Positions 34,166-45,625 of a stretch of DNA of 64,000 bases are shown one piece after another. The DNA is from Aquanectria penicillioides (taxonomy: Eukaryota; Ascomycota; Sordariomycetes; Hypocreales; Nectriaceae): NCBI GenBank assembly GCA_003415625.1, contig PYIU01000003.1, positions 3,162,001 to 3,226,000 on the forward strand. The letters run 5' to 3'. The stretch's first letter is position 1, and the number at the start of each line of letters is the position of its first letter. A program made the translations under genes and the position numbers. Below the pieces are notes generated by a model that saw only the letters and a list, made by a program, of their open reading frames with translations, was not told the DNA's origin and ran no database searches.

Positions 34166-37100
34166 ATAAAAGGTTGTATAGAAGTGAATTTAATAATGAA
34201 AGTGGTGATAGTGTATTTTAGGGAGATGCAAATAGCTTCATTTTGGTTACATTTTGGTCTTGGGGCGAGGAATGTGGTTAGATGCAGTGGGGACATAGGT
34301 GTACTGGAAAGTTGGTTAATTTGGTGTAAATCGGCCGGTCTTGGAGTAGTTGGCCGTCTTGCCACAATCAGCCACAATGGGGGTGCCCAATACACAAGTG
34401 TGAGTGCCAAATAAACAGTCCCAAAAAAAAAGGAAGTCCAGAGCCATATGTGATATTCGCGCAGGAATTCCTCTTGTTTTCGACGGGATTCCCATGGCAA
34501 GACACGAGACAAAACATGAGAATCACGGAGAGACCGGTCCCGGTTCCATTTCTCCCGGCAGCCGCCACCGCCGACGATGTCGACGACGACGTCGACGACG
34601 ACGATGCCCCAGCGGATGAGGCTCTCCTCTGCATGACTGTATCTGCACCGTACCGTCTCCTACGTAATCCACCCCGTGATTTGGCGTTCGTCTCCCTCTT
34701 CCATCCTCTCTCCGAAGCACACGTGCATGCTGTAAATACATGACTCCTTAGAGACGCATTCAGTAACCAGCGGGTCAAGCCCAAGCGAGCAGCCACGACG
34801 AGCGCTATGAGGCGCGCCAGAGAAGCACGACGTTTGCTAGCGCCCGTTCATCGAGTCAATGCAAGCCTCCAATCGCCGATGCGCTTGCTTCCACATACAT
34901 ACCACAGCACCAATGTGCGCTATCTCTGGCGCACCATCGCACCCAATGCCATCAATCCAAGTTTCAAGCGACCATCCCTTTTTTCTTCTTCAAACCCTTC
35001 CCAGATCGCCACGGCTTCCATCGCCTGATCCATCATCTGCCATCAACCCTCCATCTGGCACGAGGTGTCATCACGGGCGGAGGCCAGTACCGTACCACAC
35101 TTCCCGCCGGCCACCCCGGCGCCGCCGCACTCGGCCTAGAACAGATATCTTGCTGCCAGGGTCCTATGCCAGGTCCAGCTCTCTCATGTGCACCCCTGGG
35201 CCTGGCGGCCGAGTGTGGTCCTCCCTCGCTCGTGCCCACTAAACAGAGGTTGCTGCACTGGACACATGTATCCACCTCCCTTCTTCGGGTTCCCGTCCCT
35301 CCCTTACGGAGAAGACGTCCGCTTATTAGCGGTCTGTTCTATAGGTGTTGTGCCATCCCGCATCCCCCTAGCCCAACTAACAGTACAGTCAATCCCTCGC
35401 TGAATCCGGCTCCCCACACGACAAACCACTATTCACACACGACCAACAATTTCTTCGTATGCGCGTCTTTGGTGCTGAACAATCTACCGGTGTTTTTCTT
35501 GAGCAATTGCAAGCTAGAACCCACGGGCTTACATTTTCTTCCTTGGCGCACATCTTCTCCCTCGGTCTTTTCTGATCATCTACAACCAGGCTTTGTTTTT
35601 TTTTTAGGAGAGAGAGCTGCCACTCTGGCCACTTGCACATACATACGTCGTACTTGATGTGGCGCTCCCGTAGGATTGATTGATGTCCTTCCTCGCGTGT
35701 CTCTGGATTCTTCTCCCACGTTCGCGCCGCGGTTGCCGGGGAGTGTCTCATTCCTGTCCTCGTGCCAACGTGTTGTAACATTTGCTTAAGCTCAGACACC
35801 TGCACATACGTACTTCGTGCGCTATTCAGGAACCATTGGTCATCCAATGTGACCTGGGGGGGAAAGACGTCTTGACTACTCAGCTTGTGCTGCTAACCAT
35901 GCAGGTTTTTTTTTTCATGTAACGGTCGGATTCTCGGACCTGCATCGCGAATAATAAACGTGCTATGATAGACGTTCCTCTCTCTGGCAATTTCTTTGAA
36001 TGGGATGTCGCACAGCGTCCGTTCAAACTCGGCGGTCGTAGGGGAACCAGAGAGCGCCAGTATCTTGTGTCTAAGTCAGACCGCGGTCCGTTCACCTTAG
36101 CAAGACAATATTTGGAAAACATAAATACAGCACTGGTCCCATAAACAGTGGTCTAGCCTCTCCAAGGCTTCGGATCTCGGGCCCATCCGAACCGTTCAGT
36201 CTTCACTTCATTGAATGGCGTTCATCTCTTATGGGAAGTGCGTCAGTGGTTATAATTCGTCCAGCTAAGAGCATGAACCACGGTTGATTGCTCGAGTTCG
36301 GAAATTTGGTCTCCATTTAAAGTTCGTAATATCCGGGGCAAGCGCCAATTCGTCGTCTCACGAGGTGTGCATAAACATGGCCGGCCAATCAAGCGATGCC
36401 TCTCTCACTCTCATTCAACTTTCCAGGCCTGTCCTGGCCAATTGTCAATGTGGATGAGCAGAGAGCAGGCCCGTAACTCAGCGATAACCTTCACCAGATC
36501 TCCTTTTGGGGGTTTGCAAGGGCATGATGCCTGTGTTCACGTCATTCGACTTTTCAGCCCAGCCAAGTACGTATTAATATGGAGCTGGTACGGGTGTGGC
36601 TAGATATGGCAACAAGTAAGTAGCTTTAGTTGAACTGTGCTCTGTTGTTCCAATGCTAGAACCGCCAAATGCTAAATGCATCGTTCCCTCTCGCGATTAG
36701 ACACGATCGAGGAGCTTTGTTGGGGCCTGGTTTCTCCTTTATCATCGGCATACTCTGTACACTATTTGACTTCCCGACAGCCTGTTGTTCAAGCTGTTGC
36801 TTTATTCTATTCAAGTATTCTTCCAGTCTCGAGTATAGACTTTATCCGCCCAGGTACGCCTGGGAAATTGATGGCATCGACAGAGGATCGATATCCTATG
36901 TGGCGTGCTTTGTTATACCAATCTCCTATGGAATGGGCTTATTGAGACATGGCGACTCTAGATTGGGTAGTTATTTTAGCTCCCACCTTTTGGTGACATT
37001 ATTGTCAAATGTGCTTTTTTTTCGTTCGCTGTCTGAGACAGGTCTCAGGCCCCGTCCGCCCTATCATCAGCTTCATCCCTTGACTAATGTTTTTTTTGTT

Positions 37101-38150
37101 GCTCATCAACGTTCATTGATGGCGGCCGATCAAGCAGCATGTTATCAGGAAGACCGCGAGAAGGAATCGCGTCAACAAGATCAGTGTAGAATGCCCATTC
37201 CTCGATTGATATCTCAGGAAAGTGAATAGGACCTCGATGTTTTTAGAACCCTTGTCCTTCATTGAATGATCCATGTGCTCCAGTTGTGGTGTAGGGTAAC
37301 CCTCGTTGCTTATTGAACCATAGCACCTCAGCAAAAACTGGAGGTACCCCCTTGCTGAAACAAGTGGTACTTTAGGTTCTATACTTTTAACATTGCTCTG
37401 AGGTGTGCACCCAAAAACGCTGATAAATTGGCCATGCCACCACAATGTATTTGATCAAGTCTTATGTAGTGGAAGGAAGTTTTATTATGCCCGCATCTTG
37501 TGCATGGGTAGCAGACAATGTTATCCCACAATGACGGTTTTTAGTTGCGATGATCGCCGACTTCGGGCGTGGAACGTGGCCTCCACCTGCGTCTCTCCTG
37601 TTTAGGCAAATAACTTAGTAGCACCTAGAATAGTATTACAAATGCATTGGAAGACTGAATCTGCCGATGAAGTGCCGCATAGGTTATGGGGCAGCTTCCC
37701 TAATTCCTCTCAACTAGAGTTTCTGAACGGGTCCAAAAAGTAAAGCTGTAATCAGGGGACCATGGCCTAACTTGCTGCAGCATTTGGAATCACAAACGAC
37801 CCCCGTGCAAGATAGATGTCCTTTTTATCACCGACCGGAAACCGGCACTGGCTCAGGAAGGAGGCCCGCAGATCATGACATCTACTACACGAAACCGCTG
37901 TGGTCACCGCTCGGTCGCCGCCGAATGTGGGTGGGGGAGGGGCAGACGTTGCCCCGCATGAGCTATCTGTTGCGTGAGGTTTAAGTTATTGGCCCGGAGT
38001 TTGGTCTGCTTTGGGGAGCTATAAAGCCCTCGAGGGGGACAACTTGGTTTCTGCCTGTTCAAGTTCAGTCACTGTGCCTCAACTCCTGTGACCAAACTGG
38101 CCCTCGACCAAGCAAAGTAGCCCAGCTTACCCGAGCAAACTACTATCACC
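34166..38150. other. Intergenic, no gene supported
   Basis: These 4 kb lie between the AT-rich block and the aldo/keto reductase gene. The longest frame (36669-37229, +, 186 codons) has no recognisable domain and no conserved start. A GAC/GTC-rich triplet stretch lies at 34570-34610. The last few hundred bases are the promoter of the gene at 38151. Confidence 0.45.
38020..38025 (+). promoter_or_regulatory. TATA box candidate for the aldo/keto reductase gene
   Basis: TATAAA stands 126-131 bp upstream of the ATG at 38151, a plausible spacing for a leader of roughly 90-100 bases. Inferred from sequence alone. Confidence 0.4.
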
Positions 38151-39325
38151 ATGTCTAAGCCCGACGATGTCCCCGAGATGACCTACCGCTTCCTTGGTCG
38201 GTCTGGTCTTCAAGTGTCGTCTATTTCTCTGGGCGGATGGCTTACCTACGGAGGCCATGTCGATAAGGGTGAGTCGTCCCCTAGATAATTGCCTAGCCAG
38301 GCCTGTCCCGCTCGCTTATGGATGTTAATAAACCTCAACAGAGGCCACATTCAAGTGCATGAAGGCTGCCTACGATTGCGGCGTCAACTTCTTCGACTGC
38401 GCCGAGGTTTACAGCCAGGGTGAGTCCGAGGTCGTCATGGGCCAGGCCATCCGAGAGTTCGGCTGGAACCGCAACGATCTCGTCATTTCTACCAAGGTGA
38501 GAGATGCGATCATCCCATAGTGAGGGGTATCATGAGTTGACAACCTTACCCTGATAGATCTACTGGGGCGGGGCCTTTGGAAAGAACCCGGTCAACAACA
38601 AGGGTCTCTCACGAAAGCACATTGTCGAGGGCACCAATGCCGCCCTTAAGCGCCTGGGCCTGGACTACGTGGATTTGATTTATGCTCACCGACCCGATCG
38701 TCAGACTCCCATGGAGGAGATCGTGCGGTCCTTCAACCACATCATCGACACGGGTAAAGCGTTTTACTGGGGTACTTCCGAGTGGACCGCCGACGAGATC
38801 GCCCAGGCTTGGCGGGTCGCTGACCGGCTCGGCCTCATCGGCCCCCTCATGGAGCAGCCGGCGTACAACATGCTGGACCGAACCAAGGTGGAGTCGGAGT
38901 TTGCCAGGTTGTATTCTGAGGTCGGTCTGGGCCTCACCGTTTTCTCCCCCATGAAGCAGGGCATCCTCTCTGGCAAGTACAAGGATGGCATTCCCGACGA
39001 CTCTCGTTTTGCTCAGAAGAGTGTTGAGTACATCAACGGCTTCTGGAAGACCACCGGCAAGGAGAAGTGGGACGGCATTATTGAGACTGTCAACAACCTG
39101 CAGCCTATTGCCGAGAAGCTCGGCGTCAAGCAGAGCCAGCTTGCTCTTGCCTGGGTCCTTAGCAACAAGAATATCAGCAGTGCAATCACCGGCGCGAGCA
39201 GCCCCGAGCAGGTGTACGAGAACATCAAGGCCGTCGCTCTCGTTGACAGGTTGACGCCTGAGATTCTCAAGGAGATTGACGAGGTTCTCAACAACAAGCC
39301 CCCCACCATGGTCCTGCGATACTAA
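38151..39325 (+). CDS. Aldo/keto reductase of the voltage-gated K+ channel beta-subunit (Kv-beta) type
   Basis: Exons are 38151-38268, 38342-38496 and 38558-39325, giving 346 residues with no frame break. It is an NADPH-dependent (beta/alpha)8 barrel. The N-terminus MTYRFLGRSGLQVSSISLGGW is typical. Catalytic residues are visible: Asp and Tyr in FFDCAEVYSQGESE (about 59 and 64), Lys in STKIYWGG (about 91) and His in YAHRPD (about 135). The NADP-binding C-terminal part reads ITGASSPEQVYENIKAV. KYKDGIPDDSRF and the length match fungal proteins annotated as potassium channel beta subunits. In fungi the physiological substrate is not settled; reduction of aldehydes or ketones is the family reaction. 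The next gene on the same strand, a nitronate monooxygenase, starts 357 bp downstream. Introns are 73 and 61 bp. Confidence 0.93.
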
Positions 39326-39682
39326 TTTCCACATACAAATGAGCAACACCAACCTAGGCGGCAAATAACAAAGAGGAAAATGGGGTAGAAGCATATATAT
39401 AGAAAAAAATATGAAACGAAATTATCCTCGGAGATGTCAAAATCATCATGCAAGCAATACGCGGATGTTGGCCGAAAAAATGTTGAGAGGGTGTATGTTT
39501 GAGCGTCTTGGCCGATCCCATGACAAATCAGAATCTCTCTTGGGCGTAAGCTCTCCTCAAGTAAGCAATCTCAAAGTAAGCTGAGTGCCAGTATCGCAAA
39601 TGAGAATTTAAATGTTTATGATTATCTGCACTTCATGAATATAGTCAGTCGACAAATTTAATCTGTTGTAACCACCTTCACC
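39326..39682. other. Intergenic between aldo/keto reductase and nitronate monooxygenase
   Basis: These 357 bp hold the 3' UTR of the upstream gene and the promoter of the next. Nothing else is seen. Confidence 0.5.
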
Positions 39683-41023
39683 ATGTGCTCATCCCAGCTG
39701 TTGACTCGATTCGACTGGGCCAAGTCGCCCCTCATCATCAACGCGCCCATGGCTGGCGTCGCAGCCCCACGCCTGGCAACGGAGGTGAGCAAGGCCGGTG
39801 GTTTTGGTATGTATTGTGTAATCACACAAACCTGCTGGTTTTTTGCCGACTGCAAACTGATATCGACATTAGGCTTTTTGCAGGCCATCGCAAACGTTGG
39901 ACCCGGCTCTTCTGCGCTTGTCCAGCTTGATACTGGCTTGGGAGAGGCTCGAGGTCACTTTGGCGACGACCTCGCTGCCAGCAGCCCCATTCCAATTGGC
40001 GCTGGGTTCATCACTAGCCATGCGTCCATGATATCGTTTTCGGAGACAGCCCTGCCTATCTTGGCAAAACATCGCCCTTCTGCCGTGTGGCTGTTTGCCC
40101 CGGATGGCGACCTAAACCCCCATCCAGCCATCATCAAGGGGCTGAAGAGCCTCGACCAACCGCCTGCTGTCTTCGTCCAAGTGGGCAATGTGGCTGCAGC
40201 GAGGGAAGCGGCCAACGACGGTGCAGATGTGCTTGTGACACAAGGCGTCGATGCCGGTGGCCACCAATTCCGGCAAGGAACAGGCATTGTGACTTTGGTC
40301 CCTGAGGTGAAAACCATGTTGGAGAGCGAATTCAAAGACAAAGCCATAGCCGTTGTGGCTGCAGGAGGAATTGTAGACGGCAGGGGTGTTGCAGCCGCAT
40401 TGGCGTTGGGTAAGTAATTGAGCGGAAGCATTGTATCGGATTTTGACTGTTCGCAGGCGCGGAGGCAGCAGTGATGGGAACTAGAGTGAGTATCGCTCTA
40501 TCATTAAAGCTTGAACACGAATTAATGATCTAGTTCACTGTTTGCCCCGAGTCGATCTACCCGGAGTTTCGCAAGGAGACCATCCTCAAGGCTGTCGACG
40601 GCGGAAGGTCAACACTGAAGTAAGTTCACCGTCTCGCAGTTCCAATATCAAAACCGTGCTCACTGCTGATGGCATCAAGGTCGCCCTTCAACGACCAGAT
40701 CAACAGAGACGTCCTGTGGGGCCCTCTGTACGATGGTCGAGCCATTATTAGCCCTATTCACGAGCACTTCCTCTCTGGAGCTTCGCTGGGCGAATGCTTG
40801 ACGAAGTTGGACTCAGAATACACGAAAGAGGAAGCAGGAATAATGACCAGAACTTGGGCGTAAGTTCCATATCACATGGGTTCTTGCTCCGCCAATACTA
40901 ACCAATGGACTCAGGGGAGCCGGTGTTGGACTGGTGAATGAGGCAAAGCCTGCTGGAGAAATAGTTCACGAGGCGCGCGAGTCTGCCAGGGCAGTAGTGA
41001 AGAACTTGGCAGGACTGGTTTGA
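39683..41023 (+). CDS. Nitronate monooxygenase (2-nitropropane dioxygenase family)
   Basis: Six exons (39683-39806, 39873-40409, 40457-40485, 40534-40619, 40680-40859, 40915-41023) encode 354 residues in continuous frame. The family uses FMN and O2 to oxidise alkyl nitronates such as propionate 3-nitronate to aldehydes and nitrite, detoxifying them. Visible motifs are LIINAPMAGVAAPRLATEVS at the N-terminus, SKAGGFGFLQAI across intron 1, the flavin and catalytic-His segment DVLVTQGVDAGGHQ (His about residue 172), and the phosphate-binding VVAAGGIVDGRGVAAALALG followed by AEAAVMGTRF across introns 2 and 3. The intron-4 junction rebuilds STLKSPFNDQ. Introns are very short (66, 47, 48, 60 and 55 bp). 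The 3' end converges with the SCP2 gene. Confidence 0.92.
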
Positions 41024-41225
41024 GAACACTTGTAAAAGAAGCAATCATGGAACATGTTATAGTTATATAGGCCGGCATTGGCTGGCCTCGCTAGCGACAG
41101 CAGTCTTGAACTTGACTGGCATGGCATTCATCTATATGTCCTCGCCTATGGCAATGGTACGGGTGACAAAAAGCAATGTGGTATTCATACAAGCAACAGC
41201 ACCCCATCTGCGACGCTTTGATCCA

Positions 41226-41848
41226 TTAGAGCTTAGCCCCGGTCTGAGCCTTCTTCATGATGGGGTCTAGCTTGGTGGCCTTCATGACATCGCCTGAGAC
41301 CTTCAACTTGCCAGACATGAAAAGGCGCTGGGCATTGGCCTTGCCGCTGACAAGCTTGCCAAAGTCCTCATCGGAAAGCGACAGCGTCACTGCAGACACG
41401 TGTGTGTTAGCTCATCAACGGGTCATGACATGGGTTGCGCTGCAGGGGTAGCAACGATGGAAGACCACCGGAAAAATGGCGCTGCCGGAAGGGAGTTTGC
41501 GACGAGAGGGAGCTGGCAGTCTACATACCTACTGGCTTGTTACCGGCGCCGGTTCCAACGTTACCGGTCTCCTTGAGGTCGATGTGCCAGGTGGCGACCT
41601 CGCCGGCCTTGTTCTTCAAGTTGAAGGCGTAGACACCCTTGCCCTGCTTGATGGCGTCCTTGCGGTCCGCGTCGCTGGCATTGATTGCGGCCTGGATGAC
41701 GTCGAAGGCACCCGAGGAAGGGAACTTCTCTGCAGCGCGAAAGGGAAAACCGTTAGTTGACACCAACTCTCGAGGAGGGGGATACCTCGGCAGGGGTTGC
41801 GCCGAGTCAGGACGGGGGCGGGCTCTACGGACCGTCTTTGAGAGCCAT
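41226..41848 (-). CDS. SCP2 sterol-carrier domain protein with C-terminal AKL
   Basis: Exons are 41848-41833, 41729-41529 and 41389-41226, giving 126 residues, a lone SCP2 domain. SCP2 domains bind acyl-CoAs, fatty acids and sterols nonspecifically. The start MALKDEKFPSSGAFDVIQ is rebuilt by splicing a 16-nt first exon. KGVYAFNLKNKAGEVATWHIDL and TLSLSDEDFGKLVSGKANAQ are conserved SCP2 strands, and GKLKVSGDVMKATKL is the typical C-terminal helix region. The last three residues, AKL, are an accepted variant of the peroxisomal PTS1 signal, so peroxisomal import is likely by inference. Intron 1 (41730-41832) has an unusual GTCCGT donor; intron 2 (41390-41528) has GTATGT. Confidence 0.92.
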
Positions 41849-42698
41849 GATTGCGATGGGATGAGACCTTGGGGGAAGAATCACGCGAGGTGGGAAGCAA
41901 GAGAAAACGAGATCTGGAGATAAACAATGCAAGATTTGCAGCAGGCAGGGGGCTTTGCTTCAGGCGGAGAGGTATGGACGGGTATGAGGATGGGAAAGGG
42001 TAATGTGTGGGGAATTGCAGTGTTTAAATGTGAGTGTCGCGTTGATTTCCTGGGGTTCGCAGATATTTCTGGGGTGTTGCATGTGATGCGAGCCTCGGCG
42101 ATGGAGCTGACATCATGTGCGTAGGCCCTTCTCCACAAACGACCAACGACAGGGCGCCGATTCTGGATCTGGGGATCTGGCAATGCTACTACTGTACGTG
42201 CTCTGTCGCTTTGCCCAGTGTCTCGTCGGTCTTCGGCCTGCCGAGTTTAACTTGACCGCCCTGCGAGATACATGCCTCTGTTCTGGGTAACGCAGCGCGG
42301 AGCATGTCACGCTGAGCCGGCTTCTGAGGCCGAGTTAGTCGGGTCGACCGTCCGCATTAGACGTCGCCACGTGCAGCCAAGGGCACTCTAGAACATGCGC
42401 CGACCTCGGGAATCGCAAGCCGCAGCAGCCATCACGAATCGAATTTCAACGTCACACTTACTCGCATGCCCCGTCCCTTGCGGGGAAACCGCAGCGATTA
42501 CAGGAAAACAAAGTCTTCTTCTAGGAGTTGCACTCTACCATATATAATTACAGATGTGATGATACATCACCAGTACCTGAGCGGATGAACACTTTCGGCA
42601 TGAAATCGTTTTACACATTTCTTTTGTGTCAACCAAGACGCCTTCCACCGTTCCGTCCCCATTGTCTTATCATCATGCTCCGTCGTCCTGACATTCGT
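41849..42698. other. Intergenic, SCP2 promoter and LETM1-like 3' region
   Basis: These 850 bp separate two genes on the minus strand. No other gene is supported; frames are short and lack domains. Confidence 0.45.
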
Positions 42699-43815
42699 TC
42701 ATAGTTGCCACTCGGGCACGCCAAAATCCCGGTGCTGGGGCCAGTTCTCGGGTCTGCATCGAAGAGTCAGTCTCGCCTTTATGTCTGCATTGACATTGCG
42801 AATCGCACATACCTGGTCAAGAATAGCACCGCCATTCGCCGTCTCCTCTCTGTGATATCCTCTGCTGCCGTAAGCCTCAGCCAGTCACCCAACCAACCCC
42901 TCAATTCCGTCTCGCTCTTCCCCAGGGTATCGATGCCACGCTCCGCACAGGCAATTCGCAACTCGTCGTACTCAAGGCCGGTTGGGCCACCGTCTTCAAC
43001 AATATTCTTGTCATCGCCCTCCAAGTATGCCATACGGTACTTGCCCTTGGCATTCCACATCCCGGGGGGCGTGAACCCAAGCTTGTCCCAAATTGCGCCG
43101 CTTATGTGTAGACTCTTGAGGACATGAGCGCGAGCAACCTGTTGATTGACATGGGGACTGAGAACGCCATGGGGGTACGTGGCGTCAAACTCCTCAAACG
43201 CCGCCTTCCGTCGCTGCTCGGCTTTCTCTAGGGCTGTGAAGATTTGAGTCGGTATCCTGCACGTGTAGGGAACTAGATGGTCAACGTAGGCTACGACCAG
43301 AACAGTGAATTCGCCAATGACAATGAGCATCACTCCAAACAGGGGCAACCGAATCATATCGTGGCGCACTCGCCAGAGGAGAACCCAATCGGCTCGAGAG
43401 AAAGACTTGGGCACGTAGTAGGGTCGGAATATGGACGGTTGGTCGTCGGGGGAGTTCGCTTGAGCTTCTGGTTGAGGAGGCGGCGGCTGGCCAACACGTT
43501 CTTGAGGCCATCCTTGTAGAACCTCAGGTAGCCCTTTCCGAGCTCAATGTAGTACAGTGGAGCGGACTGGAAGTCTTTGCGACGCGGCAGCGTGAGTGGA
43601 GGAGGGCGTGATTCGGCGGGCGGGTTCACGAGAGGGTTCGACGTCTTGGGGCCATCGTTGTGGATAGATCGCGACTGCAGCACGGCGAAGAGGGGTGAGG
43701 CTCTGGGCGAAGCCTGCGATGTCGGCACCAGGAGGCTTGAGGTCCAATTGCCAAAGCTATGGACCTGTCGGCGCGGGGTGCTCGCGCAGTACCTCCATGG
43801 CGTTCGGTAGCTCAT
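42699..43815 (-). CDS. LETM1-like mitochondrial inner-membrane protein (one frame break)
   Basis: Exons are 43815-42813 and 42753-42699, about 352 residues after restoring one base. A basic, Ser/Arg-rich N-terminus (MSYRTPWRYCAS) suggests a mitochondrial presequence. YIELGKGYLRFYKDGLKN and SFSRADWVLLWRVRHDM precede a membrane segment (GVMLIVIGEFTVLVVAYV). The LETM1 ribosome-binding-like domain follows, with WDKLGFTPPGMWNAKGKYRM and a second-half GLEYDELRIACAERGI repeat. The end PENWPQHRDFGVPEWQL is rebuilt by a 59-bp intron. Family members bind mitochondrial ribosomes and affect K+/H+ exchange; this is a short paralogue, not full-length Mdm38. The frame breaks at five Gs 43448-43452, where one extra base turns LKRTPP into a run leading to SIFRPYYVPKSF. 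An in-frame upstream ATG at 44034 exists, but the start at 43815 better fits a presequence. Confidence 0.88.
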
Positions 43816-44802
43816 GGCATCGGCGGGTGTAGTCGATGTGAAGTCGAAGTTGTTGTAGAGCCTCGGGGCCAGCCGTAACACGAAATTGAGGCGAGCACGG
43901 TGCGTCAGTGGCTCCGGGATTCGGTAGGTTCGGGAGAGCTGGGGTGCCGAGACAGCTCGGAGGTACCTGAGCGGGAATAGCCCCAAGTCCACTCTCCGGC
44001 GCGAACTGGTGTGGCCAACGGCGAGGAACTGCAATGGGTGCTCGTTTTGTCAATGTATATCTCGTGGCACTGATTGGATCTCCCTCGCTATTGACAATGA
44101 GATGGGAAATCTTGAAACATGGAGAATTTTGCATGCATCATGGATTCGAAATTATGGGTAATGGGCCCATTTTCAATAACGTCACATTGGAATCCTTGCC
44201 GAAAACCGCTACTGCCGTGCTAGGATCTTACTACTGCCATATTACTACATACCGTACATATTCAAATTGACTATTTTGGAGACGATGCTCATAGCGTGTT
44301 AGAGTGAAAGAAGAAAGACGTGATCGACCCACAACCTCCATGTCTATAGAAGCCGCATCAGCGTAATATGAGGAGTTTGGGCGCTTACTGTTGTGTCAAA
44401 CTCGCTGGCTCCCCATGCCGCCCAAATTGTGTGAATAACTCATCAGGCCCTTGAGCTTGAAATCTGCCACGTCTGGCAAGATAAAAACAAACGAGTGCAG
44501 GATCTCTAGGCGGAAATTCTCTTGGGGGGTTTGTTTCAATGGCACTTGGACGCTGGCATCAATACCGCTAAAATGGCATAGGCGGTTGGCAGACATTCTG
44601 CGGGGTGGTGTGTCTAGTCACTCCGTTAGTAATAGGATGGAGCGGGAACTCATCAAGAATTTCAACCAAAAAATTAGACACGCACGGCAATACAGCCTTC
44701 AACTCACAACCAAGACGGGGCGTAACCGAGACTCTGAATATCATCCTAAAGTGTCTAGCTAGCGTGTATTGTTTTTTCTTCTTTTTTTCAGACTTGGAAA
44801 CC
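43816..44802. promoter_or_regulatory. Divergent promoter region between LETM1-like and fRMsr genes
   Basis: These 987 bp lie between two outward-facing start codons. No gene of its own is seen. The pyrimidine-rich stretch at 44767-44790 (TTTTTTCTTC-like) just before the fRMsr start is typical of a fungal 5' leader. Confidence 0.45.
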
Positions 44803-45625
44803 ATGGTATGCATACATATTGGCGTCGGGGATCGTGCAGTTTAGGGCTTTCGAAACACCATGTTCACAGTCGAAATAGGTCCACGCCGATGCATCCAACT
44901 TCGCCGATGGCGTAACGAAGGAGGAGGCTTACGAGCAGGTGCTTCTGCAGGCTGAAGGTCTCTTCTATGGCCAACGCAACTGGGTTCGATTTGTCCACCT
45001 ACGCTAGAGCTTTTGGATCCTTGACTTACGCACTGGCGCTGTTGTTCTACACAGGTTTGGTAAGTGGACGCTGAGGCATGAAACCCGACCAGTAGCAGAC
45101 TCTGACCATCTCACAGTAATCTCTCAAATGCCGCTTCTCTTTTATGGTATGCCTATAAGTCACTGGGTGCACCGAGCAAAGAGGTAAACTGGGCAGGTGG
45201 GTGATGAACCGCACGGTTTCTCTCTGTGGACACAATGGTAACTATGGACAACGTCCTTCGATACAGGATTCTACGTGCTGGACAAGTCATCCCAGGAACC
45301 GCAGCTTATCCTTGGACCTTTCCAGGGCAAGGTCGCCTGCCAGACTATCCAGTTTGGGCGAGGCGTGTGCGGGACGGCAGCACAGACGGGGATAACCCAG
45401 CTCGTCAAGGACGTGGACAGTTTCCCGGGCCACATTGCCTGCGATGGAGACAGCAAGAGCGAGATCGTGGTGCCAATCGTACTCGATCAGCCTGGTAGTG
45501 ATGGCGAGAAGAAGGTGGTGGCTATTATCGACATTGATTGTGCCGTTCTGGATGGATTTGACGAAGTTGACAAGACGAATCTGGAAGCTCTCGCGGAGTT
45601 GCTGGCAAAGAGCTGCGACTGGTAA
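44803..45625 (+). CDS. GAF-domain free methionine-(R)-sulfoxide reductase (fRMsr)
   Basis: Five coding exons, 44803-44805, 44879-44983, 45055-45059, 45117-45196 and 45267-45625, give 183 residues in frame. The first coding exon is only ATG; the third is a 5-nt microexon that supplies VC of NWVCNLSNAASLLW. The enzyme reduces free methionine-R-sulfoxide in the cytosol, protecting against oxidation. Evidence is the N-terminal HADASNFADGVTKEEAYEQV, then NWAGFYVLDKSS across intron 4, then GPFQGKVACQTI, FGRGVCGTAAQTG and FPGHIACDGDSKSEIVVPI. These hold the three cysteines used in catalysis and recycling in yeast fRMsr (YKL069W). The end ALAELLAKSCDW is typical. Introns 1, 3 and 4 have GT-AG ends with good or fair donors; intron 2 starts GTTCGA, a weak donor. 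Confidence 0.88.

Noticed and set aside
38609..39394. 261-codon minus-strand frame opposite the aldo/keto reductase
   Set aside because: It is the antisense shadow of the conserved third exon; its protein is Leu/Val-rich without a domain, while the plus strand encodes a complete enzyme.
38151..45625. Biosynthetic gene cluster (aldo/keto reductase, monooxygenase, SCP2)
   Set aside because: No backbone synthase or cluster transporter, and the interspersed LETM1-like and fRMsr genes are housekeeping.
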